A stretch of 64,000 nucleotides of DNA, from NCBI RefSeq assembly GCF_933775445.1, contig NW_026089441.1, positions 62,001 through 126,000 on the forward strand, in the 5' to 3' direction. The notes under the pieces were generated by a model. That model had not been told where the DNA came from. It saw only the letters and a list, made by a program, of their open reading frames with translations, and made no database searches. Positions 51,761 to 64,000 of the stretch are shown here, one piece after another; positions within the stretch are counted from its first letter, which is position 1; the number at the start of each line of letters is the position of its first letter. The position numbers were made by a program, and so were the translations under genes. Origin of the DNA: Argentina anserina. Taxonomy: Eukaryota; Streptophyta; Magnoliopsida; Rosales; Rosaceae.

Positions 51761-51768
51761 CTTATATA
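51761..51768 (-). promoter_or_regulatory. TATA box of the 5' LTR promoter (TATATAAG)
   Basis: The minus strand reads GGGGGTATATAAG, a very good plant TATA box, about 325 nt inside the U3 end. A start site about 30 nt downstream (near 51735) is inferred. It is followed by CT-rich sequence typical of plant 5' UTRs. If correct, U3 is only about 355 bp and R-U5 is about 2.6 kb. The AT-rich tracts around 50020-50290 are a weaker alternative promoter region. Confidence 0.7.
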
Positions 51769-51940
51769 CCCCCTCCCAAAATCGGAAACCAACTTCCGTC
51801 GTTAATAACTTTTACGTACGTCGTCCGATTAGGACGCGTCACATATCCACGAACTCGTATCGACGAGCTCTACAACTTCCGTGAAGAAAGTTTTCACAAC
51901 CGAGCGACGCGACGAAATAAAAGTCGATAAATTCGTTCGG

Positions 51941-52001
51941 AAACGTAACGTTTTCTTATTAAACGTTCTCGGAACGTTTCCGTTCCCGTTTTGTAACGTT
52001 T
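51941..52001 (-). promoter_or_regulatory. Cluster of AACGTT motifs in U3, 5' LTR
   Basis: Within about 60 bp, upstream of the TATA box in the element's orientation, AACGTT occurs four times, along with ACGTAACG and GGAACG/CGTTCC inverted pieces. ACGT cores are bound by plant bZIP factors, from family knowledge. A role as an LTR enhancer is inferred. Confidence 0.4.
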
Positions 52002-52091
52002 GCAAGCAATCATATTCGGTTTAAATCAAACTTCACAACTTTATAGAATTTAATTCAATTCAAATAATGTTTGAAAACGAGGGTTATTACA

Positions 52092-52096
52092 CACAC
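52092..52096. other. Target-site duplication, right copy (CACAC)
   Basis: CACAC immediately follows the terminal TTACA of the right LTR and leads straight into TCCCACACTTGC of the satellite monomer. It is identical to the left copy. Confidence 0.95.
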
Positions 52097-53424
52097 TCCC
52101 ACACTTGCAAAACTCTCAAATACAATAGAAACTCGCATCAGAAGTCTTACAAAAAGATACTCAAACGAGAAATGAAAAGATACAGAATTGGAATAGTAAA
52201 GATACGCAAACGATGTAAAGATACACAATTGGAATAGTAAAGATACGCAAACGATGTAAAGATACTCAGTATGAAAGAAACACACTCCCACACTTACAAA
52301 ACTCTAAAATTCAATAGAAACTCGCATCAGAAAGCCGTACAGAAAGATACTCAAACGAGAAATGAAAAGATACACAATTGGAATTGTTAAGATATGCAAA
52401 CGATGTAAAGATACTCAGTTTGAAAGAAACACACTCCCACACTTGCAAAACTCTCAAATACAATAGAAACTCGCATCAGAAGTCTTACAAAAAGATACTC
52501 AAACGAGAAATGAAAAGATACAGAATTAGAATAGTAAAGATACGCAAACGATGTAAAGATACACAATTGGAATAGTAAAGATACGCAAACGATGTAAAGA
52601 TACTCAGTTTGAAAGAAACACACTCCCACACTTGCAAAACTCTCAAATACAATAGAAACTCGCATCAGAAGTCTTACAAAAAGATACTCAAACGAGAAAT
52701 GAAAAGATACACAATTGGAATAGTAAAGATACACAAACGATGTAAAGATACTCAGTTTGAAAGAAACACACTCCCACACTTGCAAAACTCTCAAATACAA
52801 TAGAAACTCGCATCAGACAGCCTTACAGAAAGATACTCAAACGAGAAATGAAAAGATACACAATTGGAATAGTAAAGATACGCAATCGATGTAGAGATAC
52901 ACAATTGGAATAGTAAAGATACGCAAACGATGTAAAGATACTCAGTTTGAAAGAAACACACTCCCACACTTGCAAAACTCTCAAATACAATAGAAACTCG
53001 CATCAGAAGCCTTACAGAAAGATACTCAAACGAGAAACGAAAATATACACAATTGGAATAGTAAAGATACGCAAACGATGTAAAGATACACAATTGGAAT
53101 AGTAAAGATACGCAAACGATGTAAAGATACTCAGTTTGAAAGAAACACACTCCCACACTTGCAAAACTCTCAAATTCAATAGAAACTCGCATCAGAAACC
53201 CTTACAGAAAGATACTTAAACGAGAAATGAAAAGATACACAATTGGAATAGTAAAGATACGCAATCGATGTAAAGATACTCAGTTTGAAAGAAACACACT
53301 CCCACACTTGCAAAACTCTCAAATACAATAGAAACTCGCATCAGAAGCCTTACAGAAAGATACTCAAACGAGAAAAGAAAAGATACACAATTGGAATAGT
53401 AAAGATACGCAAACGATGTAGAGA

Positions 53425-56400
53425 TACACAATTGGAATAGTAAAGATACGCAAACGATGTAAAGATACTCAGTTTGAAAGAAACACACTCCCACACTTGC
53501 AAAACTCTCAAATACAATAGAAACTCGCATCAGAAAGCCTTACAGAAATATACTCAAACGAGAAATGAAAAGATACACAATTGGAATAGTTAAGATACGC
53601 AATCGATGTAAAGATACTCAGTTTGAAAGAAACACACTCCCACACTTGCAAAACTCTCAAATTCAATAGAAACTAGCATCAGAAACCCTTACAGAAAGAT
53701 ACTTAAACGAGAAATGAAAAGATACACAATTGGAATAGTAAAGATACGCAATCGATGTAAAGATACTCAGTTTGAAAGACACACACTCCCACACTTGCAA
53801 AACTCTCAAATACAATAGAAACTCGCATCAGAAGCCTTACAGAAAGATACTCAAACGAGAAACGAAAAGATACACAATTGGAATAGTAAAGATACGCAAA
53901 CGTTGTAAAGATACACAATTGGAATAGTAAAGATACGCAAACGAGGTAAAGATACTCAGTTTGAAGAAACACACTCCCACACTTGCAAAACTCTCAAATT
54001 CAATAGAAACTCGCATCAGAAACCCTTACAGAAAGATACTTAAACGAGAAATGAAAAGATACATAATTGGAATAGTAAAGATACGCAAACGATGTAAAGA
54101 TACTCAGTTTGAAATAAACACACTCCCGCACTTGCAAAACTCTCAAATTCAATAGAAACTCGCATCAGAAGCCTTACAGAAAGATACTCAAACGAGAAAT
54201 GAAAAGATACAGAATTGGAATAGTAAAGATACGCAAACGATGTAAAGATACTCAGTTTGAAAGAAACACACTCCCACACTTGCAAAACTCTCAAATTCAA
54301 TAGAAACTCGCATCAGAAGCCTTACAGAAAGATACTCAAACGAGAAACGAAAAGATACACAATTGGAATAGTAAAGATACGCAAACGATGTAAAGATACA
54401 CAATTGGAATAGTAAAGATACGCAAACGATGTAAAGATACTCAGTTTGAAATAAACACACTCCCACACGTGCAAAACTCTCAAATTCAATAGAAACTCGC
54501 ATCAGAAGCCTTACAGAAAGATACTCAAACGAGAAATGAAAAGATACACAATTGGAATAGTAAAGATACGCAAACGATGTAGAGATACACAATTGGAATA
54601 GTAAAGATACGCAAACGATGTAAAGATACTCAGTTTGAAAGAAACACACTCCCACACTTGCAAAACTCTCAAATACAATAGAAACTCGCATCAGAAAGCC
54701 TTACAGAAATATACTCAAGCGAGAAATGAAAAGATACACAATTGGAATAGTAAAGATACGCAAACGATATAGAGATACACAATTGGAATAGTAAAGATAC
54801 GCAAACGATGTAAAGATACTCAGTTTGAAAGAAACACACTCCCACACTTGCAAAACTCTCAAATTCAATAGAAACTCGCATCAGAAACCCTTACAGAAAG
54901 ATACTTAAACGAGAAATGAAAAGATACACAATTGGAATAGTAAAGATACGCAATCGATGTAAAGATACTCAGTTTGAAACAAACACACTCCCACACTTGC
55001 AAAACTCTCAAATACAATAGAAACTCGCATCAGAAGCCTTACAGAAAGATACTCAAACGAGAAATGAAAAGATACACAATTGGAATAGTAAAGATACGCA
55101 AACGATGTAGAGATACACAATTGGAATAGTAAAGATACGCAAACGATGTAAAGATACTCAGTTTGAAAGAAACACACTCCCACACTTGCAAAACTCTCAA
55201 ATTCAATAGAAACTCGCATCAGAAACCCTTACAGAAAGATACTGAAACGAGAAATGAAAAGATACACAATTGGAATAGTAAAGATACGCAATCGATGTAA
55301 AGATACTCAGTTTGAAAGAAACACACTCCCACACTTGCAAAACTCTCAAATACAATAGAAACTCGCATCAGAAGCCTTACAGAAAGATACTCAAACGAGA
55401 AATGAAAAGATACACAATTGGAATAGTAAAGATACGCAAACGATGTAAAGATACACAATTGGAATAGTAAAGATACGCAAACGATGTAAAGATACTCAGT
55501 TTGAAATAAACACACTCCCACACGTGCAAAACTCTCAAATTCAATAGAAACTCGCATCAGAAGCCTTACAGAAAGATACTCAAACGAGAAATGAAAAGAT
55601 ACACAATTGGAATAGTAAAGATACGCAAACGATGTAGAGATACACAATTGGAATAGTAAAGATACGCAAACGATGTAAAGATACTCAGTTTGAAAGAAAC
55701 ACACTCCCACACTTGCAAAACTCTCAAATACAATAGAAACTCGCATCAGAAAGCCTTACAGAAATATACTCAAGCGAGAAATGAAAAGATACACAATTGG
55801 AATAGTAAAGATACGCAAACGATATAGAGATACACAATTGGAATAGTAAAGATACGCAAACGATGTAAAGATACTCAGTTTGAAAGAAACACACTCCCAC
55901 ACTTGCAAAACTCTCAAATACAATAGAAACTCGCATCAGAAGCCTTACAGAAAGATACTCAAACGAGAAATGAAAAGATACACAATTGGAATAGTAAAGA
56001 TACGCAAACGATGTAAAGATACTGAGTTTGAAAGAAACACACTCCCACACTTGCAAAACTCTCAAATACAATAGAAACTCGCATCAGAAAGCCTTACAGA
56101 AATATACTCAAACGAGAAATGAAAAGATACACAATTGGAATAGTTAAGATACGCAATCGATGTAAAGATACTCAGTTTGAAAGAAACACACTCCCACACT
56201 TGCAAAACTCTCAAATTCAATAGAAACTAGCATCAGAAACCCTTACAGAAAGATACTTAAACGAGAAATGAAAAGATACACAATTGGAATAGTAAAGATA
56301 CGCAATCGATGTAAAGATACTCAGTTTGAAAGACACACACTCCCACACTTGCAAAACTCTCAAATACAATAGAAACTCGCATCAGAAGCCTTACAGAAAG

Positions 56401-57354
56401 ATACTCAAACGAGAAACGAAAAGATACACAATTGGAATAGTAAAGATACGCAAACGTTGTAAAGATACACAATTGGAATAGTAAAGATACGCAAACGAGG
56501 TAAAGATACTCAGTTTGAAGAAACACACTCCCACACTTGCAAAACTCTCAAATTCAATAGAAACTCGCATCAGAAACCCTTACAGAAAGATACTTAAACG
56601 AGAAATGAAAAGATACATAATTGGAATAGTAAAGATACGCAAACGATGTAAAGATACTCAGTTTGAAATAAACACACTCCCGCACTTGCAAAACTCTCAA
56701 ATTCAATAGAAACTCGCATCAGAAGCCTTACAGAAAGATACTCAAACGAGAAATGAAAAGATACAGAATTGGAATAGTAAAGATACGCAAACGATGTAAA
56801 GATACTCAGTTTGAAAGAAACACACTCCCACACTTGCAAAACTCTCAAATTCAATAGAAACTCGCATCAGAAGCCTTACAGAAAGATACTCAAACGAGAA
56901 ACGAAAAGATACACAATTGGAATAGTAAAGATACGCAAACGATGTAAAGATACACAATTGGAATAGTAAAGATACGCAAACGATGTAAAGATACTCAGTT
57001 TGAAATAAACACACTCCCACACGTGCAAAACTCTCAAATTCAATAGAAACTCGCATCAGAAGCCTTACAGAAAGATACTCAAACGAGAAATGAAAAGATA
57101 CACAATTGGAATAGTAAAGATACGCAAACGATGTAGAGATACACAATTGGAATAGTAAAGATACGCAAACGATGTAAAGATACTCAGTTTGAAAGAAACA
57201 CACTCCCACACTTGCAAAACTCTCAAATACAATAGAAACTCGCATCAGAAGCCTTACAGAAATATACTCAAGCGAGAAATGAAAAGATACACAATTGGAA
57301 TAGTAAAGATACGCAAACGATATAGAGATACACAATTGGAATAGTAAAGATACG
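53425..57354. repeat. 2554-bp duplication of satellite, second copy partial
   Basis: The segment from about 53425 recurs from about 55979. Examples are 53703 with 56257 and 54040 with 56594. A private one-base deletion, CAGTTTGAAGAAACAC, is present in both at about 53957 and 56511. AACTAGCATCAG and CACACGTGC are also shared. The second copy ends near 57354. Confidence 0.85.
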
Positions 57355-60150
57355 CAATCGATGTAAAGATACTCAGTTTGAAAGAAACACACTCCCACAC
57401 TTGCAAAACTCTCAAATTCAATAGAAACTAGCATCAGAAACCCTTACAGAAAGATACTTAAACGAGAAATGAAAAGATACACAATTGGAATAGTAAAGAT
57501 ACGCAATCGATGTAAAGATACTCAGTTTGAAAGACACACATTCCCACACTTGCAAAACTCTCAAATACAATAGAAACTCGCATCAGAAGCCTTACAGAAA
57601 GATACTCAAACGAGAAACGAAAAGATACACAATTGGAATAGTAAAGATACGCAAACGTTGTAAAGATACACAATTGGAATAGTAAAGATACGCAAACGAG
57701 GTAAAGATACTCAGTTTGATGAAACACACTCCCACACTTGCAAAACTCTCAAATTCAATAGAAACTCGCATCAGAAACCCTTACAGAAAGATACTTAAAC
57801 GAGAAATGAAAAGATACATAATTGGAATAGTAAAGATACGCAAACGATGTAAAGATACTCAGTTTGAAATAAACACACTCCCGCACTTGCAAAACTCTCA
57901 AATTCAATAGAAACTCGCATCAGAAGCCTTACAGAAAGATACTCAAACGAGAAATGAAAAGATACAGAATTGGAATAGTAAAGATACGCAAACGATGTAA
58001 AGATACTCAGTTTGAAAGAAACACACTCCCACACTTGCAAAACTCTCAAATTCAATAGAAACTCGCATCAGAAGCCTTACAGAAAGATACTCAAACGAGA
58101 AATGAAAAGATACACAATTGGAATAGTAAAGATACGCAAACGATGTAGAGATACACAATTGGAATAGTAAAGATACGCAAACGATGTAAAGATACTCAGT
58201 TTGAAAGAAACACACTCCCACACTTGCAAAACTCTCAAATACAATAGAAACTCGCATCAGAAGCCTTGCAGAAAGATACTCAAACGAGAAATGAAAAGAT
58301 ACACAATTGGAATAGTAAAGATACGCAAACGATGTAGAGATACACAATTGGAATAGTAAAGATACGCAAACGATGTAAAGATACTCAGTTTGAAAGAAAC
58401 ACACTCCCACACTTGCAAAACTCTCAAATACAATAGAAACTCGCATCAGAAAGCCTTACAGAAATATACTCAAACGAGAAATGAAAAGATATACAATTGG
58501 AATAGTAAAGATACGCAAACGATGTAGAGATACACAATTGGAATAGTAAAGATACGCAAACGATGTAAAGATACTCAGTTTGAAAGAAACACACTCCCAC
58601 ACTTGCAAAACTCTCAAATACAATAGAAACTCGCATCAGAGAGCCTTACAGAAATATACTCAAACGAGAAATGAAAAGATACACAATTGGAATAGTTAAG
58701 ATACGCAATCGATGTAAAGATACTCAGTTTGAAAGAAACACACTCCCACACTTGCAAAACTCTCAAATACAATAGAAACTCGCATCAGAAGCCTTACAGA
58801 AAGATACTCAAACGAGAAATGAAAAGATACACAATTGGAATAGTAAAGATACGCAAACGATGTAGAGATACACAATTGGAATAGTAAAGATACGCAAACG
58901 ATGTAAAGATACTCAGTTTGAAAGAAACACACTCCCACACTTGCAAAACTCTCAAATTCAATAGAAACTCGCATCAGAAACCCTTACAGAAAGATACTTA
59001 AACGAGAAATGAAAAGATACATAATTGGAATAGTAAAGATACGCAAACGATGTAAAGATACTCAGTTTGAAATAAACACACTACCGCACTTGCAAAACTC
59101 TCAAATTCAATAGAAACTCGCATCAGAAGCCTTACAGAAAGATACTCAAACGAGAAATGAAAAGATACAGAATTGGAATAGTAAAGATACGCAAACGATG
59201 TAAAGATACTCAGTTTGAAAGAAACACACTCCCACACTTGCAAAACTCTCAAATTCAATAGAAACTCGCATCAGAAGCCTTACAGAAAGATACTCAAACG
59301 AGAAATGAAAAGATACACAATTGGAATAGTAAAGATACGCAAACGATGTAGAGATACACAATTGGAATAGTAAAGATACGCAAACGATGTAAAGATACTC
59401 AGTTTGAAAGAAACACACTCCCACACTTGCAAAACTCTCAAATACAATAGAAACTCGCATCAGAAGCCTTGCAGAAAGATACTCAAACGAGAAATGAAAA
59501 GATACACAATTGGAATAGTAAAGATACGCAAACGATGTAGAGATACACAATTGGAATAGTAAAGATACGCAAACGATGTAAAGATACTCAGTTTGAAAGA
59601 AACACACTCCCACACTTGCAAAACTCTCAAATACAATAGAAACTCGCATCAGAAAGCCTTACAGAAATATACTCAAACGAGAAATGAAAAGATATACAAT
59701 TGGAATAGTAAAGATACGCAAACGATGTAGAGATACACAATTGGAATAGTAAAGATACGCAAACGATGTAAAGATACTCAGTTTGAAAGAAACACACTCC
59801 CACACTTGCAAAACTCTCAAATACAATAGAAACTCGCATCAGAGAGCCTTACAGAAATATACTCAAACGAGAAATGAAAAGATACACAATTGGAATAGTT
59901 AAGATACGCAATCGATGTAAAGATACTCAGTTTGAAAGAAACACACTCCCACACTTGCAAAACTCTCAAATACAATAGAAACTCGCATCAGAAGCCTTAC
60001 AGAAAGATACTCAAACGAGAAATGAAAAGATACACAATTGGAATAGTAAAGATACGCAAACGATGTAGAGATACACAATTGGAATAGTAAAGATACGCAA
60101 ACGATGTAAAGATACTCAGTTTGAAAGAAACACACTCCCACACTTGCAAA
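56150..60150. repeat. 1201- and 1203-bp tandem duplications of satellite
   Basis: 56257 matches 57458 (1201 bp). 57795 matches 58998, 58424 matches 59627 and 58696 matches 59899 (all 1203 bp). The 1203-bp copies run about 57725-58927 and 58928-60150. They share AAGCCTTGCAG, GATATACAATTGG and ATCAGAGAGCC. Past 60150 the array continues as mixed monomers without a clear large period. Confidence 0.82.
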
Positions 60151-63100
60151 ACTCTCAAATACAATAGAAACTCGCATCAGAAAGCCTTACAGAAATATCC
60201 TCAAACGAGAAATGAAAAGATACACAATTGGAATAGTAAAGATACGCAAACGATGTAGAGATACACAATTGGAATAGTAAAGATACGCAAACGATGTAAA
60301 GATACTCAGTTTGAAAGAAACACACTCCCACACTTGCAAAACTCTCAAATTCAATAGAAACTCGCATCAGAAACCCTTACAGAAAGATACTTAAACGAGA
60401 AATGAAAAGATACACAATTGGAATAGTAAAGATACGCAATCGATGTAAAGATACTCAGTTTGAAAGAAACACACTCCCACACTTGCAAAACTCTCAAATA
60501 CATTAGAAAATCGCATCAGAAGCCTTACAGAAAGATACCCAAACGAGAAATGAAAAGATACACAATTGGAATAGTAAAGATACGCAAACGATGTAGAGAT
60601 ACACAATTGGAATAGTAAAGATACGCAAACGATGTAAAGATACTCAGTTTGAAAGAAACACACTCCCACACTTGCAAAACTCTCAAATACAATAGAAACT
60701 CGCATCAGAAAGCCTTACAGAAATATACTCAAACGAGAAATGAAAAGATACACAATTGGAATAGTTAAGATACGCAATCGATGTAAAGATACTCAGTTTG
60801 AAAGAAACACACTCCCACACTTGCAAAACTCTCAAATTCAATAGAAACTCGCATCAGAAACCCTTACAGAAAGATACTTAAACGAGAAATGAAAAGATAC
60901 ATAATTGGAATAGTAAAGATACGCAAACGATGTAAAGATACTCAGTTTGAAATAAACACACTCCCGCACTTGCAAAACTCTCAAATTCAATAGAAACTCG
61001 CATCAGAAGCCTTACAGAAAGATACTCAAACGAGAAAAGAAAAGATACAGAATTGGAATAGTAAAGATACGCAAACGATGTAAAGATACTCAGTTTGAAA
61101 GAAACACACTCCCACACTTGCAAAACTCTCAAATTCAATAGAAACTCGCATCAGAAACCCTTACAGAAAGATACTTAAACGAGAAATGAAAAGATACATA
61201 ATTGGAATAGTAAAGATACGCAAACGATGTAAAGATACTCAGTTTGAAATAAACACACTCCCGCACTTGCAAAACTCTCAAATTCAATAGAAACTCGCAT
61301 CAGAAGCCTTACAGAAAGATACTCAAACGAGAAATGAAAAGATACAGAATTTGAATAGTAAAGATACGCAATCGATGTAAAGATACTCAGTTTGAAAGAA
61401 ACACACTCCCCCACTTGCAAAACTCTCAAATACAATAGAAACTCGCATCAGAAGCCTTACAGAAAGATACTCAAACGAGAAACGAAAAGTTACACAATTG
61501 GAATAGTAAAGATACGCAAACGATGTAAAGATACACAATTGGAATAGTAAAGATACGCAAACGATGTAAAGATACTCAGTTTGAAATAAACACACTCCCA
61601 CACGTGCAAAACTCTCAAATTCAATAGAAACTCGCATCAGAAGCCTTACAGAAAGATACTCAAACGAGAAATGAAAAGATACACAATTGGAATAGTAAAG
61701 ATACGCAAACGATGTAGAGATACACAATTGGAATAGTAAAGATACGCAAACGATGTAAAGATACTCAGTTTGAAAGAAACACACTCCCACACTTGCAAAA
61801 CTCTCAAATTCAATAGAAACTAGCATCAGAAACCCTTACAGAAAGATACTTAAACGAGAAATGAAAAGATACACAATTGGAATAGTAAAGATACGCAAAC
61901 GATGTAAAGATACTCAGTTTGAAATAAACACACTCCCACACGTGCAAAACTCTCAAATTCAATAGAAACTCGCATCAGAAGCCTTACAGAAAGATACTCA
62001 AACGAGAAATGAAAAGATACACAATTGGAATAGTAAAGATACGCAAACGATGTAGAGATACACTATTGGAATAGTAAAGATACGCAAACGATGTAAAGAT
62101 ACTCAGTTTGAAAGAAACACACTCCCACACTTGCAAAACTCTCAAATTCAATCGAAACTCGCATCAGAAACCCTTACAGAAAGATACTTAAACGAGAAAT
62201 GAAAAGATACACAATTGGAATAGTAAAGATACGCAATCGATGTAAAGATACACAATTGGAATAGTAAAGATACGCAAACGATGTAAAGATACTCAGTTTG
62301 AAAGAAACACACTCCCACACTTGCAAAACTCTCAAATTCAATAGAAACTCGCATCAGAAACCCTTACAGAAAGATACTTAAACGAGAAATGAAAAGATAC
62401 ACAATTGGAATAGTAAAGATACGCAATCGATGTAAAGATACTCAGTTTGAAAGACACACACTCCCACACTTGCAAAACTCTCAAATACAATAGAAACTCG
62501 CATCAGAAGCCTTACAGAAAGATACTCAAACGAGAAACGAAAAGATAGACAATTGGAATAGTAAAGATACGCAAACGATGTAAAGATACTCAGTTTGAAA
62601 GAAACACACTCCCACACTTGCAAAACTCTCAAATTCAATAGAAACTCGCATCAGAAACCCTTACAGAAAGATACTCAAACGAGAAATGAAAAGGTACATA
62701 ATTGGAATAGTAAAGATACGCAAACGATGTAAAGATACTCAGTTTGAAATAAACACACTCCCGCACTTGCAAAACTCTCAAATTCAATAGAAACTCGCAT
62801 CAGAAGCCTTACAGAAAGATACTCAAACGAGAAATGAAAAGATACAGAATTGGAATAGTAAAGATACGCAAACGATGTAAAGATACTCAGTTTGAAAGAA
62901 ACACACTCCCACACTTGCAAAACTCTCAAATACAATAGAAACTCGCATCAGAAGCCTTACAGAAAGATACTCAAACGAGAAACGAAAAGATACACAATTG
63001 GAATAGTAAAGATACGCAAACGATGTACAGATACACAATTGGAATAGTAAAGATACGCAAACGATGTAAAGATACTCAGTTTGAAATAAACACACTCCCA

Positions 63101-64000
63101 CACGTGCAAAACTCTCAAATTCAATAGAAACTCGCATCAGAAGCCTTACAGAAAGATACTCAAACGAGAAATGAAAAGATACACAATTGGAATAGTAAAG
63201 ATACGCAAACGATGTAGAGATACACAATTGGAATAGTAAAGATACGCAAACGATGTAAAGATACTCAGTTTGAAAGAAACACACTCCCACACTTGCAAAA
63301 CTCTCAAATACAATAGAAACTCGCATCAGAAAGCCTTACAGAAATATCCTCAAACGAGAAATGAAAAGATACACAATTGGAATAGTAAAGATACGCAAAC
63401 GATGTAGAGATACACAATTGGAATAGTAAAGATACGCAAACGATGTAAAGATACTCAGTTTGAAAGAAACACACTCCCACACTTGCAAAACTCTCAAATT
63501 CAATAGAAACTCGCATCAGAAACCCTTACAGAAAGATACTTAAACGAGAAATGAAAAGATACACAATTCGAATAGTAAAGATACGCAATCGATGTAAAGA
63601 TACTCAGTTTGAAAGAAACACACTCCCACACTTGCAAAACTCTCAAATACAATAGAAACTCGCATCAGAAGCCTTACAGAAAGATACTCAAACGAGAAAT
63701 GAAAAGATACACAATTGGAATAGTAAAGATACGCAAACGATGTAAAGATACACAATTGGAATAGTAAAGATACGCAAACGATGTAAAGATACTCAGTTTG
63801 AAAGAAACACACTCCCACACTTGCAAAACTCTCAAATTCAATAGAAACTCGCATCAGAAACCCTTACAGAAAGATACTTAAACGAGAAATGAAAAGATAC
63901 ATAATTGGAATAGTAAAGATACGCAAACGATGTAAAGATACTCAGTTTGAAATAAACACACTCCCGCACTTGCAAAACTCTCAAATTCAATAGAAACTCG

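Larger units (their letters stand above)
41313..52091 (-). mobile_element. Full-length Ty3/gypsy chromovirus LTR retrotransposon, Tekay/Del-like
   Basis: A complete 10779-bp element inserted in the satellite and transcribed leftward. The order is LTR-PBS-leader-gag-pol-PPT-LTR, with domain order PR-RT-RH-IN-chromodomain, which defines Ty3/gypsy chromoviruses. LTRs of about 3 kb, two zinc knuckles and the C-terminal chromodomain point to the Tekay/Del clade, based on family knowledge. The target-site duplication CACAC is intact and the LTRs differ by about 0.3 percent, so the copy is young. The single gag-pol frame has no stop or frameshift, so it may be autonomous. Clade assignment would need an RT tree; Reina or Galadriel are less likely given the LTR size. 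Confidence 0.95.
49091..52091 (-). repeat. LTR, right copy (5' LTR of the element), 3001 bp
   Basis: Same termini as the other copy. The 33-bp extra length is accounted for by one additional 28-bp minisatellite unit and 5 bp (GACGC) near 51907. Substitutions I counted against the left copy include ATAACTCG for ATAATTCG, CTCAACTCCC for CTGAAGTCCC, CACCTTATTG for CATCTTATTG, and CGCGTCAC for CGCGTTAC. This copy would drive transcription of the element leftward into gag-pol. Confidence 0.97.
52092..64000. repeat. Satellite DNA array, right of the retrotransposon
   Basis: This is the same satellite family in the same orientation as the left array, about 70 monomers by length, running to the end of the window. 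It resumes at CACACTCCC exactly where the left array stops, so the two arrays are one locus split by the insertion. Local variants include GAAATAAACACACTCCCGCAC and CGTGCAAAAC, which recur many times here and which I do not notice in the left array. This points to separate local homogenisation. No gene is supported. Confidence 0.97.

Noticed and set aside
51304..51792. 162-codon minus-strand ORF in the 5' LTR (also 43498-43986)
   Set aside because: It opens with a non-ATG codon, spans the TATA box, and its S/P/L richness reflects the CT-rich leader. The region contains no ATG, so it is better read as a 5' UTR.
41313..52091. Virus with an envelope gene or an extra ORF at the 3' end
   Set aside because: Only about 25 nt separate the gag-pol stop from the polypurine tract, and there is no open frame with membrane or envelope features.

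Overview
The window looks like nuclear heterochromatin of a flowering plant. About 53 kb is one AT-rich tandem satellite (1-41312 and 52092-64000), with every monomer in the same orientation. It is interrupted by one full-length LTR retrotransposon (41313-52091) lying on the minus strand. The plant call rests on the retrotransposon: it is a Ty3/gypsy chromovirus with a C-terminal chromodomain, closest in organisation to the Tekay/Del clade, and it has an initiator-tRNA-Met primer binding site. I see no host gene, no tRNA or rRNA gene, no CRISPR and nothing prokaryotic. The species cannot be named from the sequence alone.

Satellite: the monomer has two length classes, about 148/149 bp and 189/190 bp. 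They differ by one versus two copies of a 41-bp internal subrepeat. The 41-bp unit is itself built from 22-bp and 19-bp pieces that each begin AAAGATAC. Mixed monomers form higher-order repeats. From about 786 to 8300 the register is 864 bp (five monomers: 189+149+189+188+149), with 1201-bp and 1431-bp length variants. Further right come multi-kilobase tandem duplications with periods of 2856, 2938, 2705, 3047 (containing a 529-bp one) and 1690 bp. To the right of the element the periods are 2554, 1201 and 1203 bp. Hydrophobic minus-strand ORFs in the array exist only because 189 is divisible by three; I do not annotate them as genes.

Retrotransposon: the target-site duplication is CACAC on both sides. 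The LTRs are 2968 bp (left, the element's 3' LTR) and 3001 bp (right, the element's 5' LTR). They start TGTAA and end TTACA, and by hand count differ by about nine substitutions plus two indels, so the insertion is recent. Reading leftward on the minus strand the order is: 5' LTR, PBS, structured leader, one uninterrupted gag-pol ORF of 1493 codons (capsid, two zinc knuckles, protease, reverse transcriptase, RNase H, integrase, chromodomain), polypurine tract, 3' LTR. All catalytic residues that I can check are present.

Most interesting signal: in the 5' LTR a TATATAAG box is followed by about 410 nt of CT-rich sequence with no ATG, ending at a strong splice donor (AG|GTAAG). A plausible acceptor lies about 50 nt before the gag ATG. 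Splicing between them would remove about 2.47 kb, including the PBS, and make the gag ATG the first AUG. This would separate a translation mRNA from the genomic RNA. It is a hypothesis from sequence only.
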